Origin: Chrysogorgia sp. JL179-B06
Taxonomy: Eukaryota; Cnidaria; Anthozoa; Scleralcyonacea; Chrysogorgiidae
Assembly (NCBI GenBank): GCA_035772405.1
Contig: JAYKKM010000503.1
Coordinates: 1-64,000, forward strand
DNA length: 64,000 nt
Direction: 5' to 3'
Numbering within the stretch: the stretch's first letter is position 1; the number at the start of each line of letters is the position of its first letter. A program made the translations under genes and the position numbers. Positions 1-12,531 of the stretch are shown one piece after another. Below the pieces are notes generated by a model, which saw nothing but the letters and a program-made list of their open reading frames with translations, was not told the origin of the DNA and ran no database searches.

Positions 1-234
1 TCTGTGATAAATACAATCATCTTGTAAATTTTATTACCGTATAATTTAATAATCTTCACTTCCTGAGTGAGCCTAAGTTGGTTATATTTTAAACTATGGC
101 CTAGTGGGTGTGTTTGTTTGTGATTATGTAATGCACCTATCATTTGTTTTCACCACCCCGGGAGGGCGGGCAGACCCACGGGGATTTGAACTTTTGAATT
201 TTTTCCTGGTCAAATTATATATATATATATATAT

Positions 235-590
235 AAGATTCTGAGTATATTACAAGTATTATTTGGCATTTCACTCGATTAAATTACAGGTTCCTAAGGA
301 TATTTGGTGAAGTAAAATTTCGTGTGTTGGCAAATATATACATTTTATAGATCAAACCGGGACCAGTTGGCGAAAAATGCACTTTCAATGCCTTACGGCT
401 GGATATTGAGACCCGCGGACCTGCAGTATGCTAGTGCTAACTGGTCCGGTTTGCTTTGGTCTTAAAATGTAAATATTCCAACACTCGAATTTATTCCTTC
501 ACCAAAAATCCTTAGTACCTGTTGTGTAAATTTAATCGAGTGAAATGCCAAATTTTATTACTTGTAATATACTCAGAATCTAATCCCGGC
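235..590. repeat. Head-to-head fold-back of SINE-related sequence
   Basis: The segment from the TA repeat near 235 to about 390 is the imperfect reverse complement of about 430-590. Both arms carry 'ggcatttcactcgatt', 'ttggtgaag' and 'aaaccggg' type blocks. The middle (about 405-440) is the reverse complement of the tRNA-like core seen at 57.2 kb (cactag...ccgcgggt). It is best read as two SINE copies joined in opposite orientation. The tail shared with the 57.1-57.35 kb copy shows a dispersed family. No coding content is seen. Confidence 0.65.
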
Positions 591-635
591 ATTACTACCA
601 CCATTATATACAGAAACTTGTGACTAGGCTCTCGG

Positions 636-716
636 GGGCAATGGCTTCAGTTGCTCAGTGGTCAGAGCACTGCTTCTAGCATCGCATGGGTCGCGGGTTC
701 AATTCCAGCCGGAAAA
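636..716 (+). repeat. tRNA-derived SINE head
   Basis: A box-A-like stretch (gctcagtggtcagagcactg) is followed about 30 bases later by a box-B-like stretch (gcgggttcaattcc), the split promoter of RNA polymerase III genes. The acceptor stem does not close well and the spacing is irregular, so I read a SINE head rather than a functional tRNA. The 50 bases upstream match the 57.1 kb copy (accaccat-tatatacag, tgactaggctctcgg). Confidence 0.6.
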
Positions 717-880
717 TGCCTTTAAGATAATATAATGTAAGTTTAATATAATTAACGTATTATAGTGGATGGATCATTTTTGGATATATAGCTACTGTAT
801 ATGTATATATTATGCTGTTGACATTCTCAGAATTTTATTGTACATAATTATAATGTCCTGTTTGTTTATGTCTTTTCCAG

Positions 881-925
881 TTGTAAGGTTCTTGCTGCAA
901 TTTACTTGTTTTCATCATTGTTAAG
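881..925 (+). CDS. Possible small exon (hydrophobic), unassigned
   Basis: A good acceptor (tgtcttttccag) precedes 45 bases that end in a good donor (TTAAG/gtatgt). One frame is open and reads CKVLAAIYLFSSLLR, which could be a membrane segment. It lies upstream of the receptor-like exons at 8-12.6 kb on the same strand and could belong to that gene. Nothing else supports it, and a 45-base match to splice signals can arise by chance. Confidence 0.2.
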
Positions 926-1259
926 GTATGTTCTTTCGAAGATCAGGAAACAGGGCATAAATATATTTTGAAAGGTTATGGCTTTCTTGTAGTTTCAAGG
1001 TGTACATGTACTTAAACCCCTTTAAGTTCTTATGGGTGAAATTGGGTGAGAGCATTCAATGACATGAAGGTACTGTGACTTTCGAGGTACACCTACATTA
1101 TTATCTTTTTTTTGACTGAGCTTTTTAAATGTTATAATGACTCAGGTTTTCTTGCTACATTGCCATCATCCTGTTGGCTCATGTCATTATAAACATACTG
1201 TTCTGTAGACGTTACATGGGGACGATCGTTCAAGCTCGTATCCTCAGAAATATTTTTCT

Positions 1260-1338
1260 GAGTCCCGGACAGGAATCGAACCTGTAACCTTCTGATTGCC
1301 GGTGAGATATTGATACTAGCCATTGAGCCTCGAGACTC
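1260..1338 (-). repeat. tRNA-like sequence (SINE or tRNA pseudogene)
   Basis: On the minus strand GAGTCTC pairs with GGGACTC at the other end (one wobble or mismatch). A 5-bp T-stem (ACAGG/CCTGT) encloses TTCGATT, and a box-A-like 'ggctcaatggctagta' is present. Total length is about 79 bases, and the anticodon arm does not fold cleanly. It is either a decayed tRNA or a SINE head. Confidence 0.45.
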
Positions 1339-2021
1339 AGATGGATGAGCAGAAGGTTACAATGATGTGGGGTTCGATTGATATATATGTAGTGAACTAA
1401 TGTCACAGAGGCAGTATGTGTAACACATAATGTACTGTACTGTACCTATAGTTGATCAAGCTAAAATCACGTAAGATTTACAATGCCAGTTGTAATTTAT
1501 CCTAGTTTAATTAAATTAAACAAAGGTATCAAGATTATTAAGTATTTAGTGCTTTTTGTCTGCAAATAAAGTATTTGTCAGCAAATTGAAACTTTTGTCG
1601 GGGAAAATCTTTTTTCGGAAAAAGACAGCAACTTACTGTGCGGAAAATCGAAAAAGCTCTAGGATATACATGCAGAAGTAACTGAAATGTGATTTAGTTT
1701 GCCAGGGCCTTTCTATACCACTGTCATTCAGTTAAAATCCCATCTTTCTTTGAACCCCATAGAAGCCAATATACCATTTGTTCCTCCTTTCCTGTGAGTC
1801 GGAAGTTTTGGAGTAAGTTTGGTAGTTTTAAATACTAATAAGGTCAAAATAAAAAATACCTTGGTTTCCGGTTTCCCGACCCTACCCAAGTTTTTGGCCG
1901 AGTAAAATAAGACCCTAATCTTTTTATTGAAATTTTGAGAAGCATCGGGGCATGAGTTGCAGCTTGGATTTGCATCCATGATATTGCAAACATGGCTGCC
2001 GATCCTTGGCAGCATCTTAGA

Positions 2022-2725
2022 GGATCATAAATAAAACTATGGGAGGGGGCAATTTGAGGAAAATTCAGGTAGGCCAATTGGGTGCCGCCATTTGCTCAGT
2101 TGGCCAGCACAAATAACTCACCCGGATGGACAATTACCAGCTCCCAGACCTCTGCCTAGACCAACAAAGTAGGAGGAGAATTTTAATGTTTTTAACATTA
2201 CGTCTGACGTCTATAAATGAACAGACAACGGCAAAAATGGAATCAATTTGTTTTGTATACAATAAAAATTGGAATCAAACCATTCAAAAGGATTATTAGG
2301 GCCTTATTTAGCTCATTTGGCTGATTTTCTGGGGCATGAAAAAAAGATGAAAGCACTAGTCGGCTGGGTGATCTGGCAGTGAGCTGAACGTGACTGTGCA
2401 TCTGTTCCTCTATTCTCCTGTCTACCTGTTTGAGCAGTCTACAAACGAGCATGTAATTTACCATGGATGGTTTCCGGGAAAAGAGGTGTATTAGCACAGG
2501 TGCAATTTTCAACACGGTTTTTGTTTTCTTACACTGTCATAAAGACATGAAAAACAACGAGGCTGACCTTTGAACCTACACGCACTAATCACCAGATATT
2601 TTTTACATCCGGAGTGTTGTGCTATCTTGCCGCCAATCTTATCCAAGAATGGCAGCGCCCAATTGGTTACCCGGGATTGGACTGAAATGAAGATTGGATG
2701 CCCCCTCTAGTTTTATTTATGATCT
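2022..2725. repeat. Fold-back repeat with ~75-bp imperfect inverted arms
   Basis: 2022-2093 (atcataaataaaact, gggggca, ccaattgggtgccgccat) is the imperfect reverse complement of 2648-2725. The loop of about 550 bases has no recognisable gene. Arms of this kind are typical of non-autonomous DNA transposons. I could not define a target-site duplication. Confidence 0.5.
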
Positions 2726-3900
2726 CTATCGGGCATGCATCCTCAATATCAGGCATGGTTTTGGTTAAAACCTATTGTTCGTCCATGCCAATGTTTGAAT
2801 AAAAAGGTGGGAAAAAAACCAACCTATCCCTACCTTATAGTTTTTTTCCAGCATGAAATAGGATATCCCAGGTATTTTTTTTTTCTTGGGCCTAAGGCAA
2901 TTTTCATGTCAGCCTTAATGGTCCTAGAACATTTCTGGTTTATAATTTTTGAATGAACCCACACCCATTTGTCAGCAAAATTAATTCTCACTTCACCCCC
3001 CTTCTAAACCCCCTTTGTGATGGCCATGGCTGAGAGAGAGCTGACCATGTGTTGTTTAGCAGGTTAATGACCCCTTACTGTGAAAATTATAGCTTTTTTC
3101 ACAATTTTTAACTTAATAAGTTATATATGTATAGCGCTGCTACTGTATACGGTTATACATTACAACAATTTAAATACAATTTTAATTTGATATGCTGTAT
3201 TTCTTAAGCACATCTTGGTTCATTGTCAATCTTGCGTGTTACACATGTGTTAAAAGAGTGGTCCTGTAAACCTGAGGTATGTTAACTTAATATAATTTTT
3301 AAATGTCTTTTTATGTGTGATAATTAATATGGGATCTGTACTGTATGTGGTTTCCCCTAATTGTTGTACTTGGTTGTTTTGCTTGTATAGCCTTATAAAT
3401 ACGAATTTATGGGAGGGGGCTCATGGGTAGCTCTGTGCACTATAATCCCAATCTATGCCAGCCGTAGGAACCTCCTAGTTCATGGAGAAAATCTGTCTGA
3501 GAAACCTCATACATGCTATGTAATACACATATACTGTATAAACTCATAGTAACCATTTGGTATTACTTGTATACACATATGTCTATTACTTAGGGACCTA
3601 TTGTATAAGGACTTTGCATTGGATTAATGGGAGATTCATCCAGTTTTATATTGCCGATAAAATTTAGAAATAAAGTTCATTTATCTCCTACCTATCAATG
3701 TGTACATGAATGTACATGTACATGTACCTTGACTTTTCTGTGTGATTGGGACATTTGCAGTGAATTTCACTTCTTGGTTCTAACTATAAACTAAACAACA
3801 TTTGACTGTAAATTGACTGTCACAACACAACTTGTGAACATCACGGCATAACTGTTGTCCCAGTTGTAAACAATGTAAACCTTGCCAGGCTGTCATTACT
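2726..3900. other. Intergenic/intronic, no gene seen
   Basis: The segment is AT-rich with homopolymer tracts and a GTACAT-rich patch near 3700-3730. Short open frames here have no recognisable domain and no convincing splice borders. Confidence 0.5.
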
Positions 3901-3906
3901 TGCGTT

Positions 3907-3985
3907 CTAGTGGCTCAATGGTTAGAGTCGTCATGCAATGGCTAGCATTCAGTTGAGGAAGGTTGTGGGTTTGAGTCCTGTCTGC
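3907..3985 (+). repeat. tRNA-derived SINE-like sequence
   Basis: A box-A-like gtggctcaatggttagag and a box-B-like gtgggtttgagtcctgtc are spaced about 45 bases apart. No well-paired cloverleaf forms, so a SINE relic is more likely than a tRNA gene. Confidence 0.45.
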
Positions 3986-4009
3986 AGCTCACCAGTCGTT
4001 TTTTTTCCT

Positions 4010-7000
4010 TCTGGTGTAAAACAACAAACATCCTGTAACCACAGCTTGCACAGCAAAACCAATCACTAAACTTTACTAAGTTCTTCTAAACTGTTAACTT
4101 AAATTAAGCGAATATTGTTATCTTGTTGATTTAAAAATTAAATTTTTCCAAAAAAATTTGAGTACCTTTTTCTGATTGGAAAATTGTATGCGAAATTCCT
4201 GTGCTTAGTCCCATCAATGAAATGGAGCATGCTACAACAGTGTAAACAGGATGAAATCTATGTTATAATAAGAGATTGAGGCTTGGCTTACTCTGTTTTA
4301 GATCACCCTTTGTTTCAACCTGATCTTCTAGCCGATTTACTCTTGGCCTGTGGCTGGTTCTCAACAACAAACCGTTATGGTTTGGGGGGTTGGTTTTTTT
4401 TTTACAGACATGATGATTGCAGAGGACGTCTCAAATCGTTTTGTTTTTTATCTTGAAATTGCAACTCTGAGGTTTGAATCCCAATATTTAGCCTATATTT
4501 TGCAGTTTAAATTGGTTGTACTGGTACACTTTTTACACTGTTACTACACTGTCTTTTATTATACATGTATTATGACTTAATTGGCTCATGAGCAGTCTTA
4601 GCACAACTTTTCTTTAATCTGATTGGTTCATGAATCATGAGTGTTCTCATGACAGAAGACCTGGTCATTATAAAACACTGAATCATCGGAATGTTCTTTA
4701 TAAAAACTTGGGGGAAAGAAAAAATTGAGAGAATGTAAATTTAAAAGAACCACATAATAAAAACCTTATCAACCTAGTTTTATTGGTGACAGGTGCAGCA
4801 AAATTATCCTGCCCTTTGTCTATGCTTTGTTTATGCTTGCTGACGTCTGTCAGTACTTGAACACAGCAGGCACTGGCAGGATATATAATTTTGCTGTAAA
4901 GACCTCCTGCTCTGTCGATAAGTCTACAGTAATTATTTTAGTACAGTACATCACAATAATTTTGACTAAAATCAAGTTGGCCAAAAGTTTCTAAATTTAA
5001 ATTACTGAGAGAAAATTACTGTTTTTACAAAACTCATTTTCATTTAGATGTTTCATGGTTGTATCCTTCTTTCCTCACTGTCAAATAACTATAGCACTAC
5101 CCATGTTTTATATCCCGTATTACACAGAGGACCAGAGAGGTCCGTATAGTAAATAAATGTACTACAGTAAACATGTAAAAACACACATACTTGTTCCAAA
5201 TTAATTGTTCAACATGTGTAAACAACGTAATTGTTCTAACGAGCCGTTGGCCATGCTACAGTAATTCATGGCCAAAAATGAAAAAACATGGCAATGTTGA
5301 AAATACACACTTTTGATCAATTTGAATAAAGTGGTGCGCTTTTGAAAACATGTAATATTACCTTTATAAAATGCTCCTTACTAGCATTGAATAAAGTTTT
5401 TGCTACTCATTTTATCTAATTTGTTTAGTCGCAAAATATGAACGTCACGCTGGCTCGAATCCCAGCCAACATGTTTCTCTTTCCCCTTTTTATTTTTTTA
5501 TTTGAATTTATAATACATATCAATTACAAAGTATTACAAACCTAAAAATTGACATGTATTAGGGTAAACCAAGTTGTACCCTGGAAACTGCAAGATTCGG
5601 GAGACTGATCGGTCTCTACTTTTCAATATTTTCCAGGCCCAACTGACCGTCTCTAGGCAAATAGGCATGTTTCATGCACTTCCCTGGATTTTAAAAAACA
5701 CTCCCAGAATAATAAAATGCTAAGCTAAGACACTGACTTACCGGTAAAACCAATGTTGTAAACAATGTTGACCAAACAAAAGGTTGTTCAGCTATACTGT
5801 GATAACAATATTATCTAAATTATTTTCAGCTGATCCGTTTGTTATGCAAAAAACGTGCATAATACTGTAGCCAAACAATCAACTGTGTTCTGATGGTTTC
5901 ACAAATTGAATCCACAATCTTGCTAATTTAAGTCAACCTATCTTTTTATTAGGGTCATCTTGGCTCATTTTATCGAAAAAGTATTTATTGGTTTTATATG
6001 CTACTTCTTGGTTGAGTTTTATTAGTATAAATTATTTTAAAAAGGGAAATAGGAAATTAAAAATTATAGTTTCATTTCATCCTGCACTTTGGAAAATTGT
6101 TGTATAATATACAGTAACCTGTCCAGTGGATTTGGTTAGTTACAGTACAAAAGAATCAGTGAATTCTGCCACCACATATGTTTTGCAACTACTGTACTCA
6201 TATATGTACAGTAGCTTTGTAAGTATCATCAGCTATCTTTACTGCCATTTTTCATGCTTGCAATGGGTTGGGTGCAGGGGTGGTTAGCTGGGGGTTTTTA
6301 CCAAAAATGGCCATCCTTTTCCAGCAGTCACACTCTGTCCTAAACCCTCTTTTCCAAGCATAAGTGAACCCTACCAAACCTGTGATGTTTCTTCAACTTT
6401 CCACCACTTTATAATGCAGTAATTTATATCACTCATTTATTAATATTACAATCTCATTCTGCTACACTCCACAAAGTCATCTACTGTACCTTTGTCACCT
6501 TTGTCATGAGTAAAACAGTACAATTACTAGTTCAAAGTTTGGTAATAAAAAGTACATATCTTTTGAGTTTGATTTGCAATCATGAACCTGAAGTATATAA
6601 CATCACGAAATTCATCCTCAGATAATCACTTCATTGTAATTTACAATTTTTAGGATTCTTCCTGTGTTGTTGATGTTACCATTGGTGAATATTTTATTAC
6701 CAATAAGGATTTCCTTGAATTGCTCAAAGTGCGGTACCAAGGACCATTAAGTTTATTATATATAAATCAAAATGTATATTATCTGAAAATAATTCGTTGG
6801 CACAAATCAAATACAGTTATTAACTCAGTGCCAATAGCCCACTGGTCCAGTAGCCAAATTTCCATTGATCAGTGCCCAAATATTTTTGTATGAGATGAGG
6901 TATTATTATAAAGAGTGAAGGCATTTGTGAGTGCCAATAATGTCTGAAAAATTTTACATTTTCTTGGATGCATGCCCTGATTTGCAACAAACTTGGAGAA

Positions 7001-7170
7001 ATTATATAAAATAACATTTTAACCTTTGGTATTGATCCTATTTGGATGACAATTATCTATAACTCAATTTGTGTGGTTGCATCTCAAACGTCATCCCTCT
7101 GCCAATTAAAAGCTGTGTTCAGTAGCTATCTCATCTTTATGCAGTGTTTTATAGTATACCATACATGTAT
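4010..7170. other. Long AT-rich stretch without a supported gene
   Basis: No domain, no tandem repeat and no strong inverted repeat is recognised. A frame open without a start runs from about 6652 to 6890 after an acceptor-like tttttag, but its translation resembles nothing I know. The frame at 7046-7231 has a hydrophobic C-Q-L-K-A-V-F segment that could be a receptor helix. Neither is called. Confidence 0.4.
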
Positions 7171-7178
7171 CTGTTTAA

Positions 7179-7697
7179 TAGTGCCCATAATCTCAAAATG
7201 TTTTATTGTCTTTGTTTGGAAGAACTTTTAAAATGAATTTAAGATAAAAGTAACTTCTTTTGAAGGATTTTCGTTTTTTTTTGACTTTCTTTTTGATGAT
7301 ATCATCAGTTTGTTTGGATATGCATATGTTATGGAATTTCGTCACCACATGCCATAATGTCTTATTGGAGACAATGTGTATATGTCTTTCATTCTCGAAC
7401 GTAAAATCCTTTAAAACTCAAAGGAAGTTTGGTGTTGTGGGAGAAACCCACACACGTGTTATTCCACACTTTAAGTGTTTTTATTTTCTATGAATGCAAA
7501 GATATATGTATAACATTCTCTGATAAACTCATTATGCATGTGTGACGAAATTCCAGTATCTTTGCATATCATAAACAAATGGATACAGGTATGTCTCAAA
7601 AAAGAAAGCGAAGAAGTGAAAATCTTCAAAAGAAGTTACTTTATAATTTTTAAAAAGTTCTTCCAAACATACAGACAATAAAAAATTTTGAGGTTAC
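7179..7697. mobile_element. TTAA fold-back MITE, degenerate copy
   Basis: The left end, TTAA-T-AGTGCCC...AATCTCAAAATG, matches the left arm of the clean element at 19332-19812 (AGTGCCTGTAACCTCAAAAC). The right arm (cttcaaaagaagttac...ttttgaggtta) is the reverse complement of the left. The terminal AGCACT on the right is missing. Compared with the 19.3 kb copy it carries many extra single bases, as does most of this part of the window. Confidence 0.6.
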
Positions 7698-8132
7698 GTT
7701 TTTGCAAAAAAACATAATAATGTTGAAGCTCAGTTGTGCGATATATGGTTCTACTGCTTAGATAAAAGAAAATTAGGTTTGTAAATATCTTTTGAGGAGT
7801 TCATTTTAATTGGTAAATATTTTCTTTTTTGGTAATATGTTCATCTTTGTTAAACATATAGGTGTCTTTCTGCTTTTTGATCGTCCAATAAGCAAGAATT
7901 ATATGACGAGGTACAATATCTGCATGGGATTCCATATGAATTTGGGCCTGTCAGTTAAAAATATTAAAAGGATCATACTCCCCGAAAACAAGTTCTTAGA
8001 ATTTAAAGTTCTTTGTCACATTACGATGAGCCATGGGTATTACAGTAGTTTATTTTAAATCTTTAAAGGGTATTTTCTTTTTTATGATTTCCTCTTGAGC
8101 ATTGAGTATTGATGATAACAAAGGCATGATAG

Positions 8133-8219
8133 TTTTGGGATGGAGGAAACTCATGGATTCGCTTCTCTTGGTATTGGACTCTTGGTGTGTCCATTGTGGT
8201 TAATGTGTGGTAGGTAATT
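8133..8219 (+). CDS. Putative 7TM receptor exon (extracellular loop 2 / TM5)
   Basis: The segment between an AG (gatag/TTTTGG) and a GT (GTGTG/gtaggt) is open in one frame. It reads FWDGG, then WIRFSWYWTLGVSIVVNV, a charged-aromatic edge followed by a hydrophobic helix. That is the pattern expected where the second extracellular loop of a seven-transmembrane receptor meets helix 5. The exon lies about 1 kb upstream of a clearer helix-6 exon on the same strand. The acceptor is weak (no pyrimidine tract) and the phase does not join simply to the next exon, so another exon or a sequence error lies between them. Confidence 0.35.
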
Positions 8220-8699
8220 TAATAGACAAAATAGTTGTTTGGATAATATTTTTTTATTTTTTCAAAATTACACTGTCAACCTAATTATATTATTCCCACC
8301 TTTCGATGGTTGTCTTTGTGGCTTGTGTTTGTTCGATTAAACAGATGAGTGCATTAGCAATTTAATAATTTCTGCGAATACAACCTTTCTGTTGCCCACT
8401 TTGGGAGAGATTTTGTCAGCACAAAAAATATATTATTTGTACACTACTTATTGGGCACCTTTCCAAATCATGAAAGGTTTCAGTTATATACTGCCCCTAT
8501 TCTGCTTCCTTTTTAATTTTTATTCTTTTTAATGTTTGAGGTATCTGTACTTTGTGTCTGTGAGAGGAAGACATACCACAAATTTCATCAAAAAGATCTT
8601 GGTAATTACTAATTAAGTAACTGCAATTTTATTCCCTGGTAGTACTGTACAATGTAGATATGTTTTGCTAAATGTGTTTATAAACAGGCATGTCTTGGT

Positions 8700-8800
8700 C
8701 CACGGTTAGCAGCGATGTCTTAAACCACCTCAGCTCAGGTAAAAGAGCATCTAACTGGAGATCAGGTTGTGGGTTTGGTTTCTCATCTGGTGAGTGTCAG
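8700..8800 (+). repeat. tRNA-derived SINE-like sequence
   Basis: A box-A-like stretch (cagctcaggtaaaagagcat) and a box-B-like stretch (ttgtgggtttggtttctc) are followed by the trailing sequence ggtgagtgtcag. The arrangement resembles the copy at 3.9 kb. No complete cloverleaf is seen. Confidence 0.4.
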
Positions 8801-9208
8801 AAAAAATTTCATTTTTTCCTTTCTGAGTTTGCTATTAATGCTTAAAATTTACTATACTGTAATAAATTACGGCTTTCATGGAAAATTGCATGAAGTGTAT
8901 CAAATTTTTAACATGTTAATTTATCTCTTATATTTATTCATATCATAAATGTAACTCTAGTCTTCTTTCATAGACAGATGTTTTACATTAGACACAGAAT
9001 GATTGTGTGTTGGAATGTGGTTACATTTTAAAACGGTTGTTGATTAAAATTGAAGAAATCTACTATTACTTTATTTAGTAAATTAGTTGTACCCTAATTA
9101 TAAAGGCAGACGATTGCAATGAGGACAGTGGTCACATAATAATGGCATGACAATGGCATGACAATGGCTAATATCCCCGGCAGTGACTGACTTTCTTGTC
9201 ATTGCCAG

Positions 9209-9301
9209 GTCTTCTTTCAATCCAGCAACGTCAGCTAATTGAAAGTAACAAAAGACGAGTGATGCTCTTTATTGGTGTTTTCTTTGTCTGCTGGTTACCA
9301 G
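9209..9301 (+). CDS. Putative 7TM receptor exon (TM6, CWLP motif)
   Basis: The frame reads QRQLIESNKRRV, then MLFIGVFFVCWLPG, and ends at a donor (CCAG/gtactt). A basic stretch followed by a hydrophobic helix ending in C-W-x-P is the hallmark of helix 6 in many G-protein-coupled receptors. Two acceptors are possible, ttgccag before 9209 and tttcaatccag before 9226; the second is in a better pyrimidine context. It fits upstream of the helix-7-like exon at 12532. Ligand and subfamily cannot be told. The call rests on motif recognition over about 30 residues. Confidence 0.55.
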
Positions 9302-9509
9302 GTACTTGCTCCTATCCCTAATAATATTGTAAAACAAATATGTCTATTCTTTCAAGGTCCGAATTAGCGTTTCGAAAATCGCGAAGCGATTTTGAAAATT
9401 TCGAAAATCTGCAAAGTGATTTTTCTGAGAATTACGAAGCTGATTTTAAGTAACCAAGTTCACCGTGGACGCGACGCAAGTAATGTAAACGTCAATTATA
9501 GGACTTAAT

Positions 9510-10010
9510 AGGACTACGTTATAAGACGTTATGCTATGTTGTAAGATGTTACGCTACGTTTTAAGGCGTTACGCTACGTTGTAAGACGATTACGACCTAC
9601 CGTTGTGTCAAGACGTTATGCATACGTTGTAAGTCGTTTACGTCTACGTTGTAAGACGTTACGCTACGTTGTAAGACGTTACGCTACGTTGTTAAGACGT
9701 TAGGGCTTACGTTTGTATAAGACGTTACGCTGTAAAACGTTACGCTTACGTTGTAAAACGTTACGCCTAACGTTTTTGGGGGTAAGACCGTTACGCAACG
9801 TTTGTTAAAGGACGTTTACGCAAACGTGTGTAAGACGTTTACGCTACGTTTGTAAGACGTTACGCTACGTTGTAGAGACGTTTACGCATACGTTTGTAAG
9901 ACGTTTACGCTAACGTAAGGACGTTTTACGCAAACGTTGTAAGAACGTTCCGTTACGATACATTGTAAGACGTCTACTGCAAACGTTGGGAGATGTTACG
10001 CTAACCATTG
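9510..10010. repeat. Degenerate ~20-bp minisatellite (acgctacgttgtaagacgtt)
   Basis: About 25 degenerate copies of a unit close to acgctacgttgtaagacgtt run across this stretch. Many units differ by inserted single bases (gttaagacgtta, aggacgttta). The frame on the minus strand over its right flank (9910-10155) is not a credible gene. Confidence 0.8.
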
Positions 10011-10609
10011 TGACACTAAAGGAAAATGACGAAGCTGTTTTGGATGCGCCTAATGCGTACCCTGTCTTTCTGAGTAGAGTAATATTTCCCACAAAAGTCA
10101 TGTTCTCTTGCACAATCATGAAATGTTCATCAAGGCACAAATGCCATACCTTCATTAGTGGTTAGTGGTGTTTCATTGCCACAAACAAAACATACAAGAA
10201 TAATTCATAGCCATTATAGTGCTTGACTGTTCCCAGTCGGACACCCAAAAAATGAAAAACCCTTATTTTATGTATACATATAGCCTCTCTCTATAAGTAT
10301 TAAATTTACAAACTAATATAAATTTCCACATCCATGCCTGGGAACTTTGTAAACCATCTCGATAGTAACTTATTTTTTTTTCTAGTAATATGTTTTGCCG
10401 TAACCCCAGATGCCAACCATAAAGGTTTGGGAGAAGAAGAGGGGGTGAAACTCGGAAAGCCTGTTGTGCGTGCATGAGTCCATTGAAAATTCGACCAACC
10501 TTCACTAATTTAGATGCCCAACATAATTGCACTTATTTGGGTTCAGCTGATTAAATCACTTGTACCATCTGGTCTTACATTCCACAATAAAAATACATGC
10601 CTGCACCAT

Positions 10610-10790
10610 GCTATGCAGGACATTTTTGCATGCATGCATTACATGTATTGCATGCATACATGTATGCATGCATAGCAGATGTTTCTTGTATGCAATGCTG
10701 CCAGTAGATGTGCATGCATTGGCATAATCTAGATTTGCATGCATGGCATTGCGTACAACATTTACAATCGTCAATCCAAAGCATGCCATG
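10610..10790. repeat. ATGCA-rich patch
   Basis: The palindromic words tgcatgca and catgcatg recur at irregular spacing over about 180 bases. They create overlapping open frames rich in Cys, His, Met and Ala on the minus strand. Low-complexity origin explains these frames better than coding. Confidence 0.6.
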
Positions 10791-11699
10791 CACTGTCCAG
10801 AGTTGACTTGATGCTTGCTCAATTAAAGGGAAATGGCTATATAAAAAATTATGTTTATCTTATTTGAAAAGAAACTTTTAAAATGATATATCAAGACCTT
10901 TTACACGATTTTCCATATCGTTCTTGGTTCTGTAAATATTTCACTTCTTTTTAACAAAAGAACATTGAAACATTCCGCTCATCTGTGGATATGCATAAAC
11001 CATCCTTGGATATGCGTCGTGGTCACAATCCAGGGTAGAAATGTTCTTTTTATATCAGCAATTATCGAGTCATTATAGATGCTAAATCGTAGTTGTTTTG
11101 GGTATTGTTGTATACTTCTTTTAAGTGAATAACTAGCAATCTATTTGATAACGCATTCCACTGGATATTTGGGGCCAATTAGTTAACAACTTTTAGAATG
11201 TTTACCCTGGTTTTGACACGTCACTTAATTAGATCTATATTATAAAACAAGTTGGCGGATTTGCAGATATTTTTGTTCACAGGATATTTCAAAATTAAGG
11301 AAAGTTACGGGGAAATTTTAAAAGGTCTTCATATATTATTTTTTATAATGTTCTTTGCAATTGAGGTCAAAGAAAATTTTTATTGCCATTTCCGCTTTAC
11401 GCTTTATTTTACACAGCATTTTCTATTTATCATAACTTTTTGCTTCTTAAAACTATTACTGCTGAGTACTAGTACATGTATTTAAGTGACCAATTTCCTA
11501 CAAAATGTCAAGTAAACTTTACCATTCTTATCCCAGCATTTGGTTATTACTTTGCAGCCTTTATTGTACGCATTTGTGGATTTGGGCAACTGAAAGATAA
11601 GCGATTACAATTTCAAGAAAATGTTCGTTGTGGTTTTTTCCCTCCTATTGAGGTACTGTACAGTTAATGTATCCAATATGGGATTATTGCTTTTGTTGT

Positions 11700-12440
11700 A
11701 AAAATTTATTAGTTCAAATGATAATCCATAATACCATTGACATGAGGGAAATTATATGATGTCAGCCCTGAAAGTGAGAGAGGATTTGTAGTAGAGAACT
11801 TTCAAAAAATTCCCTCACAAGGCTTTTTGAGGGATCATTTAATCACTAATTTTCCAACATGTTATGATTCGGTACTTGTTGGTAATACATGTACAATGAT
11901 TTACCAACGAAGTATAATTTGCATGGCTTTGTAGGGATGTTAGTGATTAAATGTCTCCAAAAGCCGAGAACAGAGTACCTGGGAATACCACAACACAGTG
12001 TATAAGAGAACGCTATATCAAGCATTGAAATAACAAATAGTTTTAAGGAAATCATCTTACCGGTAGTTCTTCAATGCATGTATGCATAATTACAGGAACA
12101 CCTTACCCCATTACTGTAAACTTTTATGTGTGTGTACAGTAAACATCCATTAAGTGCTGGGAGAGTTGGACCCTGTCTATCAGTGCCAACTTAAGCGAAA
12201 ACAATGACACTTGTCCCACGAGGGACAAGGTGAACATCAACATGAGGGACGATTTACACTCAGTTCTAATTTTCGGTCCCTATGAATATTGACTAATCTT
12301 CCCTTAATGAATTTACCGGATGATTATTATGAAGGACGATTTAGGACTAATCAACCTCTCATCCAGTATTGATTAGGGGACGATTAGGTTCTAATCAAGG
12401 GATATTAATGACTTTAAATCGTCCCTCTCAAACATTTGTA
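11700..12440. repeat. Fold-back element, first copy (GAGGGA...TTTAATCACTAAT family)
   Basis: The segment contains 'gagggatcatttaatcactaat' and its inverted partner near 11935-11960 (tgttagtgattaaatgtctcc). A second block follows at 12190-12430 rich in 'gggacgatt(t/a)agg' and 'aatcgtccctc' in both orientations. The same two blocks in the same order occur at 20141-20963, so this is a dispersed element of about 0.75-0.8 kb. Frames inside (11846-12055) are shadows. Confidence 0.6.
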
Positions 12441-12531
12441 GGCTACTGTGCAATTATTGACAAAAGTGTTCTCCAATCAGATAAATTGGTTTAATTGTGT
12501 TATAATTATGTATTGAATTGTGTTTAACCAG

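Noticed and set aside
1260..1338. Functional tRNA gene
   Set aside because: T-arm and acceptor pair, but the anticodon arm does not fold and the length is wrong; SINE or pseudogene.
6652..6890. Frame of about 79 codons open after an acceptor-like tttttag
   Set aside because: No start, no recognised motif, no clear donor, and AT-rich background. Could be chance.
10556..10822. Cys/His-rich minus-strand frames resembling zinc-finger peptides
   Set aside because: Produced by ATGCATGC low-complexity sequence; no regular Cys/His spacing.
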